The translations under genes were made by a program, and so were the position numbers. This document shows positions 53,699-63,775 of a DNA stretch of 64,000 bases, piece by piece. The stretch's first letter is position 1; each line of letters opens with the position of its first letter. Origin of the DNA: Actinomyces lilanjuaniae. Its GTDB lineage: Bacteria; Actinomycetota; Actinomycetes; Actinomycetales; Actinomycetaceae. Below the pieces are notes generated by a model. The model had not been told where the DNA came from, did not search any database, and saw only the letters and a list, made by a program, of their open reading frames with translations. The stretch is from positions 2,604,001 through 2,668,000 of the forward strand of contig NZ_CP032514.1 in NCBI RefSeq assembly GCF_003606385.1, given 5' to 3'.

Positions 53699-54909
53699 TC
53701 AGGCGTCCAGAAGAAGACAGTGCAGGGTGTCCCCGACGACAACGGTGTGCGTGTCCTCCGGGACCACAGCGATCGCGTTCGCCCTGGCCAGCCCGCAGAG
53801 CCGCGTGGCCCCAGGCTGTGCCGTCGGCTCAGCACGGTAGCCGCGCGAGGGGGAGCCGACCAGGTGAACCGGGACGAACTCCCGCATCCCCGCCGGGGAG
53901 TGCCAGCCCGACGACACTGCGGCGGGAAGGGATCTACGGTACAGGCTGGCGTACCCGGCGACCTGGCGCACGACCGGACGAACAAAGGCCTCGAAGGCGA
54001 TGAGTGCGCTGACCGGGTCCCGGGCAGGCAGAAGACCGGAGTGCCCTCGACCGTCCCGAACCCCAGCTGCCTTCCCGGCACCATGGCCACCGAGTCGAAG
54101 CGGACGGTCCCAAGTGGCGCCAGGACCTCCTTGACGCAGTCACTCTGGCCCGCCGAGAGCCCGCCGGTGGTCACGATGAGGTCGGCCCGCACCAGCTGGT
54201 CCTCCAGGGTCTCTCGCACCGCACTCAGGTCATCGGGCACTGCCGCCACCCTGAAGGCCTGCCCGCCGGCCTCGGTCACGGCAGAGGCCAGGGCGGCGCC
54301 GTTGGCGTCACAGACCGCCTCGATCTCACGGACACGCGTCGGCTCAACCAGCTCGTCCCCGACCGGGACCACAACGACACGGGGGACGGGACGGACCCGC
54401 ACCCGGCTCAGTCCCAGGCCGGCAAGAAGAGCAACCTGCCTGGCGCTGACCCTGGTGCCCTGGGTCAGCACCGTCGTCCCAGCCCCGACATCCTCGGCAC
54501 GGTGGCGCACACCATGCCCCCCAGGCACGGCGCCGTAGACCGCGACACGGTCCGCACCACGGTCAGTCTGTGTCCACGGCACTACGGCATCGGCCCCTAC
54601 AGGCATGACCGTCCCGGAGTCAACCAGGACCGCGCAGCCCGGCACCAGCCGACCAGAGCGCCCCTCCCCGGCCCGCACGGCGTCCACCACCCTGAGGGTG
54701 ACGGGCTCCGCGAGGGAAGCGCCTGCCAGGTCGGCAGAGGCAACAGCGTAGCCGTCGGCTCCCGCCAGGTCGGCCGCAGGCAGGTCGGCCCCAGCCACGA
54801 CGTCCTGGGCCAGCACGCACGTCACGGCGTCAGGAAGGGCGACATCCAGCGGCGCAGCCGCCTGGACGGTCTCAAGGCACGCGGCCAGGTGCTCGGCGAC
54901 TGTTCTCAT
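53699..54909 (-). CDS. glp: Molybdopterin molybdotransferase (MoeA/Glp), one apparent frameshift
   Basis: About 404 residues when one base is added at CCC 54019-54021 (top strand), which turns the tail into LPGDPVSALIAFEAFVRPVV. Motifs: ADLAGADGYAVASADL, VVPWTQTD, GLSRVRVRPVPRVVVVPVGD, the MPT-binding TTGGLSAGQSDCVKEVL, and a final domain ending in HCLLLDA. It inserts molybdate into molybdopterin. In actinobacteria this paralogue sits beside sepX and has been named Glp, with possible links to cell division. No other molybdenum-cofactor gene is seen in the window. Confidence 0.88.
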
Positions 54910-55144
54910 GACCCCAGGCTACCGCCCAGCCGCAGGAACCTCCCCGCAGCCCTCACCGGCAGCACCAGCACAAGCGGGGGCGAACCAGCAACCTGGGCGC
55001 AGTCAGGAGACGGCAGAGGCGCGCAGAGAAAGAAAAGCTGTGGAGGACCCGTAGAGGCCCACAGACCACGGGCACGCGTGCCTCGCCCGCCCTCCGTACG
55101 CACTGGGTATGTACCTCGGTAAGGGAACCTGAGACAATGACGTC

Positions 55145-55807
55145 ATGAGCGATGGCGCCCGCACCCTCCCTGACACCGGAGCCCTTACGACTGACGACGC
55201 CAAGGAGCGGCTGCGCGAGGTTCTCCGGGAGCGCCGCTCCTCCTTCCACCGTCATCCCACCCACGGTCACGGCCCCGGGTGCGAGGCACTCACCGTCCAC
55301 GCCCTCCAGGCCGTGGACGGCGCCCAGTGCGTAGCCGTCTTTGTCTCCGTGGGAGCCGAGCCCTGCACCCGGCTCCTGCTGGAGCGGCTGAGTGAGCAGG
55401 GGGTTGAGGTGCTGCTGCCCGTCCTGGGTCCACGCCTGGCCCGCTGCTGGGGCCGCTTCCGCGGCAACCACGACCTGGCCGAGCGCTCACCGGGACGCCC
55501 ACCCGAACCTGGCGGGCAGACGCTGCCCGCACAGGCAGTAGCACAGGCGGAGGCGCTCATCGTCCCGGCCCTGGCGGTAGACAGCTCAGGGCACCGGCTG
55601 GGCCAGGGGGGCGGCTGGTACGACCGCATGCTGCCCCTACGCCGTGACGGCGCCCCTGCCTTCGCCGTCGTCCACCCCGACGAGCTGTTCACTGACCGCC
55701 TCCCGGTCGAGCCGCACGACCAGCGTGTTGACGCCGTCATCTGTGAGGAGCAGTGGTTCTTGCTGGAGGGGTCGCAGTTCTCCTCCAGCGGACCGCCCCC
55801 GGGCTGA
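55145..55807 (+). CDS. 5-formyltetrahydrofolate cyclo-ligase
   Basis: A 220-residue protein with the family motif SGHRLGQGGGWYDRMLP (about 155-171), the ATP-binding end of the fold. N-terminal helix AKERLREVLRERRSSF and VSVGAEPCTRLLLERLSEQG match the family (YgfA/FAU1). It converts 5-formyl-THF to 5,10-methenyl-THF. It is divergent from glp across 235 bases and is followed by a SAF gene and mscL. Confidence 0.9.
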   Translation: MSDGARTLPDTGALTTDDAKERLREVLRERRSSFHRHPTHGHGPGCEALTVHALQAVDGAQCVAVFVSVGAEPCTRLLLERLSEQGVEVLLPVLGPRLARCWGRFRGNHDLAERSPGRPPEPGGQTLPAQAVAQAEALIVPALAVDSSGHRLGQGGGWYDRMLPLRRDGAPAFAVVHPDELFTDRLPVEPHDQRVDAVICEEQWFLLEGSQFSSSGPPPG

Positions 55808-55978
55808 CTCCGTCCCGGTGTCCCCGCGCGCGTCGACCATATCGCCCCGGCACCCTGCCCGCCCGGGGCTCCCCGCTCAGGCAGGGCCAGGGCACCACAG
55901 ACCAGGCTCGGTCCACCTCGTCAACAAGGACTACTGTCCTCAGACAGCTCACGATGAGGGGACAGGCACCATAGCCGC

Positions 55979-56734
55979 ATGATCGCAGGTCGTCGCACAC
56001 GTCAAGCCAGGTCCTCCTCCCCGCGCTCGCCACGGCCACAGCCCCGTACCCGAGCGCGGCGCCCCTCCCTCCTGCTGTGGCGGCACCGGCACCTGGTCGT
56101 AGCCGCCTGCCTGGCGGCCGCGGCGGTGGCGACGCTGAACGTGCTGCGCCCCGACCCGCCCTCGACCCAGGAGGTGCTGGTGGCCGCCAGGCAAGTCAGC
56201 GCCGGCACGGTCGTCACCAAGGACGACGTGGTCCGACGCAGCGTCCCCGCACAGGGGCTACCTGAGTCCGGCCTGGCCGGGGAGGAGGTGGTTGGCCAGC
56301 GCTCAGCCATCACCCTGGAGCCTGGGACCGTTCTTACGACCTCCATGACGAGCGCGGCCCTGACCCAGGGGCTCGATCCTGACCAGCGAGTCGTTCAGGT
56401 ACCGGTCGGTGTCGGGGCAGAGCTGGCGGAGCCAGGGGCGCAGGTAGACGTCATCGACGCACGTGGCGATGCCACCAGCAGCACACAGGCTGCTGAGAAT
56501 CCCTCCGAGGACGCCCCCTCCGTCCTGTCCAGCCCGGTACCCCTCCAGGGGGCAGAGTCAACCGTGCTGACGCGCAGGGCGCGAGTCCTCATGACCCAGC
56601 CGGGTGACGACAGCACCCCCTGGGGACCAGGGACGAAAGTCACACTTGTCACCATTGCTGTTTCCTCAGGTGACGCTACCCTGGTTGCCGCTGCGGCCAC
56701 CACTGGAGCGCTCGGTATTGTCCTGAGTCCGTGA
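55979..56734 (+). CDS. SAF-domain membrane-anchored protein
   Basis: A 251-residue protein with a basic start and one helix (HLVVAACLAAAAVATLNVL), followed by a SAF domain: EVLVAARQVSAGTVVTKDDV, VVGQRSAITLEPGTVLTTSM, RVVQVPVGVGAELAEPGAQV. The C-terminal half is less conserved. SAF domains occur in CpaB-type pilus assembly and in antifreeze/altronate-like proteins; in this locus they precede mscL in many actinobacteria and their role is unknown. The product ends about 90 bases before mscL. Confidence 0.8.
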   Translation: MIAGRRTRQARSSSPRSPRPQPRTRARRPSLLLWRHRHLVVAACLAAAAVATLNVLRPDPPSTQEVLVAARQVSAGTVVTKDDVVRRSVPAQGLPESGLAGEEVVGQRSAITLEPGTVLTTSMTSAALTQGLDPDQRVVQVPVGVGAELAEPGAQVDVIDARGDATSSTQAAENPSEDAPSVLSSPVPLQGAESTVLTRRARVLMTQPGDDSTPWGPGTKVTLVTIAVSSGDATLVAAAATTGALGIVLSP

Positions 56735-56824
56735 GCCGCTGTGGCCGCTTGTGGAGCGCGCCTGTTCCGTTCCCCCGATGGCGCACGATGGCTGAGATGC
56801 CAGCGCCGCTATGAAAGGACCAAC

Positions 56825-57208
56825 ATGATCAAGGGCTTCAGGGACTTTATCGCCCAGGGCAACGTCCTCGACCTCGCCGTCGCCGTCATCATCGGCGCTG
56901 CCTTCGCCCCTATCGTCGAGGCCGTCACCAACGTCATCATGGGCATTATCGGTGCCCTGGTGGGTCAGCCGAACTTCGACTCCGTCGGTGAGTTCTCCAT
57001 CAACGGCTCTGACATGATCCAGCCCGGCACGATCGTCACCCAGCTCGTCAACTTCCTCCTGGTCGCCGCAGCCGTCTACTTCTGCATCGTCATGCCCATG
57101 AACAGGCTTAACGAGCGCCGCAGGAAGGCGGCCGAGGAGGCTGCCGAGCCGACCGACGTCGAGCTGCTCACCGAGATCCGCGACCTGCTCTCCCAGCAGC
57201 GGGGCTGA
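56825..57208 (+). CDS. mscL: Large-conductance mechanosensitive channel
   Basis: A 127-residue MscL. MIKGFRDFIAQGNVLDLAVA then VIIGAAFAPIVEAVTNVIM forms helix 1 with the gating Gly/Ala pattern; VNFLLVAAAVYFCIVMPMNR is helix 2; ELLTEIRDLL is the C-terminal bundle. The ATG at 56825 with AAAGGA upstream is chosen over longer frames. It releases solutes under sudden osmotic downshift. Confidence 0.93.
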   Translation: MIKGFRDFIAQGNVLDLAVAVIIGAAFAPIVEAVTNVIMGIIGALVGQPNFDSVGEFSINGSDMIQPGTIVTQLVNFLLVAAAVYFCIVMPMNRLNERRRKAAEEAAEPTDVELLTEIRDLLSQQRG

Positions 57209-57256
57209 CTCCCAGCCCTGTGGCAACCGGGACAGGTCGCCACAGACTTCTCAGCC

Positions 57257-57305
57257 GCAGGACCCTGGCCAGGACACTCACCACGTGCTCCGGCCAGGGT
57301 CCTGC
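57257..57305 (+). terminator. Terminator after mscL
   Basis: Perfect 14-base stem (57257-57270 with 57292-57305) with a 21-base loop, 49 bases past the mscL stop. Confidence 0.8.
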
Positions 57306-57719
57306 GCACTGGGATGGACCGTGACAGGAGCAGGACGAGCCAGGAAGACGAGGCTGTGCAGGACGAGGCTGTGCAGTCAGTGCTCTCCTGCCCTGGGCAG
57401 CTCTGCACCCGACCCGCCCCAGCACCTGCCCAGCACCTGGTGGGGTGCTACCAGTGGGGTGGGACGTCACGCAGCAGACGGGCGTCGTTAGTGTTGTCAC
57501 AGTCTGGGCTGACGACGCTATCAGCCCTGTCAGCACCACCACTGCCACAGGTGCTGCCGGGAGCACTCTCGCCGCGGGTAGCCACGCTTCTCAAGGCCTC
57601 AGCGGTGGAGTCAGCCTGCGCCAGGTCCTCAGGCACCTCGCCATGGGCCACACGGTCCCGGTCCCCGGGAGACAGGACCACGACCCTCCGGTGCCTCCGA
57701 GGGCTGCCTGAGGGGGCAC
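57306..57719. other. Intergenic region, no gene supported
   Basis: About 410 bases between the convergent mscL and helicase-like genes. Contains a 15-base direct repeat (GACGAGGCTGTGCAG, about 57344-57377) but no frame with family similarity, no RNA gene and no second strong hairpin. Confidence 0.5.
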
Positions 57720-60700
57720 TCACCGCGCCCGCCGCACCGCGTTGGTCAGGACAGCATCGATACCGGAACCGCGCCGACGCAGTGCCAGGGCGGCCCTAAG
57801 CTCCTCGATCTCCTCCTCCTCCCCGCGAGTCACGCCGTCGGAGCGGATCCAGGCCACCAGGTCGTCCAGCTGGTCGTCAGAGTAGGCCTGCAGCGGCAGT
57901 CCCTGGGCGATAGGCGGACGCTGAACGCGGTTGTCCCACGGCACCGCTGTGGGGTCGCTAGGCTCCGGCGCAGGAGCCGGAGGCGTCGCGCCCGGGGCGC
58001 GACCCGCAGCCACGGGCGCCTCCGGGGTCGCCGGGACAGGCGCGCCAGGCAGAGAGCCCCGGGAGGCCGCACCAGCAGAGCCCGAGGCTGCAGGCAGGGT
58101 CGGCTCCACGTCGTCAAGATGGTCGGGCAGGGTCTCCCCCGCAGGCACTGCCCGAGCCTCCTGGCGTGCCACCAGCTCGGCCAGTACCAGCTCCTCGACC
58201 CGGTCCGCCTCTGCCTCCGGGTCCACAAAGACCCCGACCGAGTAGGCAATGTGGACGCGCCAGCCCCGCTGCTCCAGCCGTTCCACCCGGTGCCGGTCAC
58301 GGCGGCGCAGGCTCGGCTCGGCCACGTAGTCGGTGTCGTCGGTGAGTACCGCGACCAGGAGCTCGTCGGGGTAGTCCGGGTGACCGATCGCCAGGGGATA
58401 CGCACGCCCCCTCCACCCCGTAGCGGGGACCACGGACAGCCCCTTGCGCCACAGGTGCTCTGCCAGGTCCACTAGGAGGCGGTCCGGAACCCTGCCGGCA
58501 GAACCGCCGGGGACCGCCGCTGCCTCAGCGCGTGCCAGCACCTCACGCAGCAGCTGCGCTCCTGCGGACCGCAGACGCTCAGGATCGATATCGTCGGCCG
58601 CTAGACACGAGACGACCTGAGTACGCCCCCGCGAGGCGCACAGAGCCTCTACCAGGCCAACCATCCCGTCGTGGTCGGAGATCGCCCCAAAGCTGTGGAT
58701 AGTGCGGCCGTGAGGGGTCTTGGCGTAGCCGACGGTCACGATAACGTGGTCACGGCGCAGGGCACGAGCCCCGGAGAGGTCCACCACGACAAAGGGCTCG
58801 TCAGCACCGGGGGAGAAGAAGCGCTCCAGGGCCGGGGAACCCGCCACCGCCTGGGCCACCGCTGAGCGCACCGCGTCAGCGTGCAGGGTGTTGAGAGCGA
58901 CGACGCCCAGGGACTCCTCAGGGCGAGTCAGAGCCCGGTCGATCACCAGGTCGACGACGCGGTCCACCTCCGCCGACACCGTCTCCACCGCGGTCTGCCC
59001 GGGAGCGGGCATGCCCCTGCCGTCCACGAGGTCAAGGCTGAGGGTCCCCTCCCCCGGTGGGGAGGGGATCGCGTCCACCGCACCCTGGTAGCCGTGGGAG
59101 GACAGGAAGGCGGCGATCCCGGCGTCCAGGGTGTTACGGAATGTGGGTAGGGTCACTGAGGGGAGCAGAGGGCCGAGCTCGCCAGCCATACCGCTGGAGG
59201 AGCGGCGCGGGTCCCCGACGACCAGGACCTGCTCAGCACGCACAAAGGTGGGCAGGACCTGGGACACCGGAAGGTGCCCGCTCGCGTCCATGACCACCAG
59301 GTCCACCACAGCCATCGGGTCCAGGACCTGCGGCACCAGCGTCGGCGGGATGATCCACACCGGCTTGGCCAACAGGGCTACCGGGTGAGCCGCCAGGATC
59401 TCACGCAGGGGCACGCCGTCGTCGCGGGCGAGCGCGATGTAGAGCGCCCGGGCGTCATCTTTGTCCGCCTCTACCGCAGCCCGCACCCGCCGTGCGTAGG
59501 CCTGGGCCACCGGCCCGGGCAGGGACTGCGACTGCGCGGCATCCAGGTCACGCAGCCGGGAGGACAGCTCTGCCAGCGCCCGAGCGTCCAGTCCACCTAT
59601 GTCGGGGTCCTCACGCAGGATATAGGCCAGAACAGAGGCCCACCAGCAGTAGGTCAGCTCGCTGTCCAGCCGGTCCTCCTCGACCCCGCGCTGCGCCAGA
59701 TCCTCGACGAAGGGTCCCAGGCCCAGCTTCTCCAGCTCAGCCCGGATGCGGTTGACCTCGGGAAGTCTCTGCGCCGTCAGGTCGTCGGCAGCCAGGGCGT
59801 TGACGTAGTCGACAAGCTCGTCCAGGGGGTAGTCGACCAGGACCGAGGTGTCCTGGGTACGCGCCAGGATCGGCTGGACCTCCTCCACGGCACGATGAGC
59901 CCTGGCTGCTGCGCGGGTCATCTCGTCCAGGCCGTGGGGCAGGCGCGGCCAGCCACCGTCAGGGTCGTAGCGACGCCAGGCCTCCCGACAGCGCTGGACC
60001 TTGACCAGCTCACCGTGGAGGTCGTTGACGACCCTCCCCGGCCTGACAAGGTCCTTGGCCTGCCTGGTAAAGCGACGGCGTCGGGCGCCGTCCATGGTGA
60101 CGTGATGCTCCTCCCGCCACCGGCGTGTCGCCGTCGCCGCCACCATGTCCGCGGCAGAACGCTCAAAGACCTCCGGCACAAAGACGTCGAGAGACTCGCG
60201 CACGCCGTCCAGGACTCCGAGCTGGTCCATCCACTCCGACAGGGTCCCCGCCCGGGCCAGACCGGTTGACTGCGCTGTCTGCTCAACATGACGCTGCACG
60301 CCCGGCAGCAGCTCTCCCAGGGCGCGCAGGTGGACCAGCGCGTCAGTGGCCTCGTCCATGTCGCTGACGGCAATCCCGTTCCAGGCACTGGTGGCTACCT
60401 CGGGGGTGAAGACACCCAACGCGTGACCGCGGTGAAGAAGGCCTCGCGCGCGCTCCAGCCCCTCCTCGTCCAGGCGCTCCAGGAGGTCGGGACTGACACG
60501 CACCCGGGTGGTGGCCCGGGAGGAGCGACGGCCTGTCAGCTCTGCCAGCGTCTGCAGTGCCTCGAAGGCGGAGACCCCCCAGGGCTGGCGCGAGCGGTGA
60601 AGCGCCCCGACATAGCGGTCCAGCCGGGAGCGCACCTGCTGGAGGTGCTCGCGCATCTCAATGATGCCACCCACATCCAGCGCGGGAGGCTGGACCCCCA

Positions 60701-62192
60701 GCGCCTCCCGGATCGCCTCGCAGGCGTGCTGGCGCCAGGCCGGGTCCTCCGTGAGGTCGATGACCATAGACCCGGCCCCGGCCTCACGCATCGCAGCCGC
60801 TACCGCGTGGCCGTCAGCACCGGTCGCAGGGACGTGGACAACCGTGCGCCCCATCGCAGCGGCATCGGCAAACACGGCTGCCAGGGTGCCCGGGACGTCA
60901 GAGCCCGGCGGGGCCTCGACAAGAAGGTTCGCCCCTGTACCCACAGCCTCGACGACCGCCAGCTGCGCCGGGTCAAGGTCTCCCACGCCGCGCTCCGCCT
61001 CAGGGGCACGGTCTGTCAGGTCGAGATCAGGAAGGTCAACCTCCAAAGCGGTGCGGGCACCCTCGTCACCCGCGAGTGCCGCGACCAGGGCCGAGGTCCG
61101 CGAGCGCTCGACGACAGCGTCGAAGTCCTCTACCAGGGCCTGTCCCGGGTGGACGAAGGCACCCACGACAAGCCGCTCGTGGAACTCGAAGCCAGGAAGG
61201 TACTGGCGTCCCACGGCACCGATGCGTGCCAGGGCTGAGCGGGGGGTGAAGCCCTCCTCCGACAGGGCGGCCTGGGCGATCGCCTCCACGTCGGTGGCAC
61301 AGTGGTAGCGGCGCAGCGCCCTGATAAGGACCGGGTTGACCTCGATACTCGGCTCCAGGGCCAGCGTGGCGTCCGCGGTGGCGCTGGCCAGGCGCACCGG
61401 GCGCAGGAGCACCGGGGCGTTGACCGTACGGACCCGGGGACCGTCCGAGTCCTCGGGGAACATGAAGCCAGCGGCCGCCATCGCGGCCTGCGCCGCCTGC
61501 TCCGCGGCGATACGCGCTACCTGCGGGATCTGGACGGTACGGTCCTCCTCGATCCCATGGCCAGCCCCGGCCGCCGCTGCCCTCTCGTCAGCATTCAGGC
61601 CGCCGCCCTGCGCGAGAGAGCCGCTGGCACCAGCGGGCCCGCCGTCATTGTCCGGGGTGCCCGAGGCCGAGACAGTCTCGTTCCACGTCGCGACGCCGAT
61701 GGCCAGGTAGACCGGCGCCACCCCGAACCTCCGGGCCAGGAGCTCCGTCCGGGAGGCAACCTCGCGCAGCGACTGGCGGGCGTCTCCTAGGGCAGCACGC
61801 TCGCGGATCAGGCTGGACAGCTGGGTGGTGCGTCCGGCGTAGAGCTGGGCCAGCCCCGAGGGGTGCGCTGCCGTGAGGTCAACGACACCGTCGACAACAG
61901 CGATGTCATCCAGGCTGGCCACACCCCCAAGATCCACCAGCTCGCTGCGCCAGGCCTCGAGAGCCGCCTCGATACGCTCGCGCCGCTGCCCGTCCTTCTC
62001 CGTGAGTGGGGGCTCGGGAACCGGGCGGGCCAGCTCGGGCAGGGCGTCGGGAACGTCCGGCTCCGCCACCGGGGGCGCGGAGGGAGCAGGCGGGGGTGCC
62101 CACCGGTGCGGCGCCCCCGCAGCCTCGCGTTCTTTCGCCCAGGAGGCGGCTTTACGCCGCTTGCGGCCGAAGGAGAACAACGAAGGTGTCAT
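57720..62192 (-). CDS. Large SF1 helicase-like protein with degenerate ATPase motifs
   Basis: A 1,490-residue protein, intact in one frame; ATG 62192 is preferred to a TTG at 62201. An N-terminal domain of about 400 residues is followed by a helicase-like fold: Walker A region ANLLVEAPPGSDVPGTLAAV lacks GKT, motif II region VDLVVMDASGHLPVSQVLP has Asp-Ala-Ser instead of Asp-Glu, and motif III reads VLVVGDPRR. The C-terminal part (about 1,240-1,370) resembles the Vsr-like nuclease domain that ends related helicases (WRGRAYPLAIGHPDYPDELL, RDRHRVERLEQRGWRVHIAY), again without clear catalytic acids. It is probably an ATPase-dead nucleic-acid or protein scaffold. Similar large proteins occur in actinobacteria; no partner genes lie next to it. 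Confidence 0.72.
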   Translation of the reverse strand: MTPSLFSFGRKRRKAASWAKEREAAGAPHRWAPPPAPSAPPVAEPDVPDALPELARPVPEPPLTEKDGQRRERIEAALEAWRSELVDLGGVASLDDIAVVDGVVDLTAAHPSGLAQLYAGRTTQLSSLIRERAALGDARQSLREVASRTELLARRFGVAPVYLAIGVATWNETVSASGTPDNDGGPAGASGSLAQGGGLNADERAAAAGAGHGIEEDRTVQIPQVARIAAEQAAQAAMAAAGFMFPEDSDGPRVRTVNAPVLLRPVRLASATADATLALEPSIEVNPVLIRALRRYHCATDVEAIAQAALSEEGFTPRSALARIGAVGRQYLPGFEFHERLVVGAFVHPGQALVEDFDAVVERSRTSALVAALAGDEGARTALEVDLPDLDLTDRAPEAERGVGDLDPAQLAVVEAVGTGANLLVEAPPGSDVPGTLAAVFADAAAMGRTVVHVPATGADGHAVAAAMREAGAGSMVIDLTEDPAWRQHACEAIREALGVQPPALDVGGIIEMREHLQQVRSRLDRYVGALHRSRQPWGVSAFEALQTLAELTGRRSSRATTRVRVSPDLLERLDEEGLERARGLLHRGHALGVFTPEVATSAWNGIAVSDMDEATDALVHLRALGELLPGVQRHVEQTAQSTGLARAGTLSEWMDQLGVLDGVRESLDVFVPEVFERSAADMVAATATRRWREEHHVTMDGARRRRFTRQAKDLVRPGRVVNDLHGELVKVQRCREAWRRYDPDGGWPRLPHGLDEMTRAAARAHRAVEEVQPILARTQDTSVLVDYPLDELVDYVNALAADDLTAQRLPEVNRIRAELEKLGLGPFVEDLAQRGVEEDRLDSELTYCWWASVLAYILREDPDIGGLDARALAELSSRLRDLDAAQSQSLPGPVAQAYARRVRAAVEADKDDARALYIALARDDGVPLREILAAHPVALLAKPVWIIPPTLVPQVLDPMAVVDLVVMDASGHLPVSQVLPTFVRAEQVLVVGDPRRSSSGMAGELGPLLPSVTLPTFRNTLDAGIAAFLSSHGYQGAVDAIPSPPGEGTLSLDLVDGRGMPAPGQTAVETVSAEVDRVVDLVIDRALTRPEESLGVVALNTLHADAVRSAVAQAVAGSPALERFFSPGADEPFVVVDLSGARALRRDHVIVTVGYAKTPHGRTIHSFGAISDHDGMVGLVEALCASRGRTQVVSCLAADDIDPERLRSAGAQLLREVLARAEAAAVPGGSAGRVPDRLLVDLAEHLWRKGLSVVPATGWRGRAYPLAIGHPDYPDELLVAVLTDDTDYVAEPSLRRRDRHRVERLEQRGWRVHIAYSVGVFVDPEAEADRVEELVLAELVARQEARAVPAGETLPDHLDDVEPTLPAASGSAGAASRGSLPGAPVPATPEAPVAAGRAPGATPPAPAPEPSDPTAVPWDNRVQRPPIAQGLPLQAYSDDQLDDLVAWIRSDGVTRGEEEEIEELRAALALRRRGSGIDAVLTNAVRRAR

Positions 62193-62419
62193 AGCGCCCA
62201 AGATAACGGGCCACCGCAGCGAGATCGTGGAGACTCGTCGGCGCGGGGGCGGCTGTCTTCCTGCACAGCCGCCCCATCCATGACACCGGCACAGGAGGGC
62301 GTGAGACCCCCTGACCCAGCGGAGCCCCTGCCGCCGGGCGGGTCCGAGGCAGCCCGAAACGGTATGGCACCCAACGGTCTTTCCAGACCGACGTGCAGAG
62401 CCACTCCGCGCAGTCTCCG

Positions 62420-62492
62420 TGCCCTCGGCGCGATTCGAACGCGCGACACCCGCTTTAGGAGAGCGGTGCTCTATCCCCTGAGCTACGAGGGC
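62420..62492 (-). tRNA. tRNA-Arg (CCT)
   Basis: Reverse strand forms a 73-nt cloverleaf: acceptor GCCCTCG/CGAGGGC, D arm AGCTCAGGGGATAGAGC, anticodon loop with CTCCTAA (anticodon CCT) and T loop GTTCGAATC. CCA is not encoded. Confidence 0.93.
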
Positions 62493-62636
62493 GTGCGCGC
62501 TAGCCTACCAGGAGCCAGGCCTAGTACGCAGCCGACAAGTGTGAGCCGCTGCCACGGCGGCGTCCCAGGAACGGCCGGGGCTCCGCCCGGCAGGAGCCCC
62601 AGCAGGAGCTCTGGGCAGTCCCGGGACACGACCGGC

Positions 62637-63569
62637 TCAGGCTCGTCCCCACGGCGTCGAGGTCCGCGACGGGATCTCGTCCCTGCTGCGCGAGGGAACC
62701 ACCATGACGGGGCAGGAGGCGTGCGACAGCACGGCCTGGCTCGTCGAGCCCAGAAGCAGGCCGGAGAAGCCGCCGCGCCCTCGGGACCCCACCACGACCA
62801 GGTCCACAGCAGTGGAGAACTCCGCCATGAGCTCAGCCGGGTTGCCGTCCAGCGCGTGTCGGCGCACAACCACCTCGGAGCTCCCTTCCAGCGCCTCAGC
62901 AACCGCTCGGTCCAGCCCGGAACGGACATCGGCGAGGACCTGCTCCCGGTCAACGGCTGCAGGCAGCCAGGCCAGCGCGCCAGCGCCAGACGCCATAGGG
63001 ACGGCAGCAATCGCCGTCAGCTCCGCTCCCCACGCCTCGGCCTCAGCTACCGCCCAGTGCAAGGCCTTGCGCGCCGAGGACGAGCCGTCAACTCCGACGA
63101 CGATCCGCCGCACGGGAGTGTAGTCAGCCCCCTGGGTGCGCTGGGGCACGACGACGGTCGGGCAGTGCCCGTGAGCCGGCAGCGCCGAGGAGACGGTCCC
63201 CAGGAGCCGGTCCGCGAACCCTCCGCCCCCACGGGTTCCTACCACCGACAGCGTAGCCTCGTCGGAGAGGTCGACCAGGACTCCTGCCGGGTCACCAGTC
63301 TCCAGGGAAGAGGTCACCGTCACCCCTGTTCCCTGCGCCCTCGCGATGGCCTCGTCAACTACCGCCTGGGCGCCGGAGCGGATAGCCGAGTCGTCAAGCG
63401 CGGCATAACCGCCGTCAAGCGACGCTGTCGTAAAGGACGGCAGGGAGTAGGCACACAGGACGTGAACTCGCCACCCCTGGCGTGATGCCCTCGCCACCGC
63501 CCAGTCCACGGCGGTCAACGACTGCGGCGAGCCGTCAACTCCGACAAGAACAACACTGTCTCCAGCCAT
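62637..63569 (-). CDS. Universal stress protein with two UspA domains
   Basis: A 310-residue tandem UspA protein. The first domain starts VVLVGVDGSPQSLTAVDWAV and has GTRGGGGFADRLLGTVSSAL; the second starts IVVGVDGSSSARKALHWAV and has GSRGRGGFSGLLLGSTSQAV. Both carry the G-x2-G-x9-G-S/T ATP-binding pattern, so both domains could bind ATP. The ATG at 63569 has GGAGGAAGGG upstream. A gene of this kind often responds to hypoxia or stationary phase in actinobacteria, but no such promoter was identified. Confidence 0.92.
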   Translation of the reverse strand: MAGDSVVLVGVDGSPQSLTAVDWAVARASRQGWRVHVLCAYSLPSFTTASLDGGYAALDDSAIRSGAQAVVDEAIARAQGTGVTVTSSLETGDPAGVLVDLSDEATLSVVGTRGGGGFADRLLGTVSSALPAHGHCPTVVVPQRTQGADYTPVRRIVVGVDGSSSARKALHWAVAEAEAWGAELTAIAAVPMASGAGALAWLPAAVDREQVLADVRSGLDRAVAEALEGSSEVVVRRHALDGNPAELMAEFSTAVDLVVVGSRGRGGFSGLLLGSTSQAVLSHASCPVMVVPSRSRDEIPSRTSTPWGRA

Positions 63570-63712
63570 GGGTCCGTTCCCTTCCTCCGGGCAGGTCTGC
63601 GTCCTCAGCCATTTTGCCCTGAAACAACCTGTGGTGGTCAGCACACGCGCCGACACGGATCGTTTCCTGAAGGAGAACGCACCAGTCTCCCGGGGAGATC
63701 GGAGACACCGCT

Positions 63713-63749
63713 CGGGGGCGAGCACCGGTCTTTGCGGTGCCCGCCCCCG
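63713..63749 (-). terminator. Hairpin terminator after the NlpC/P60 gene
   Basis: A 15-base stem (63713-63727 with 63735-63749, one mismatch) with a 7-base loop, about 27 bases beyond the stop codon of the reverse-strand NlpC/P60 gene. Confidence 0.75.
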
Positions 63750-63775
63750 AAAGGCAGTGAACAATGTGCTGGGAG

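Noticed and set aside
61863..63485. 540-aa frame on the top strand across tRNA-Arg and the stress-protein gene
   Set aside because: It runs antisense through three real features, including a tRNA, and is a GC-bias artefact.
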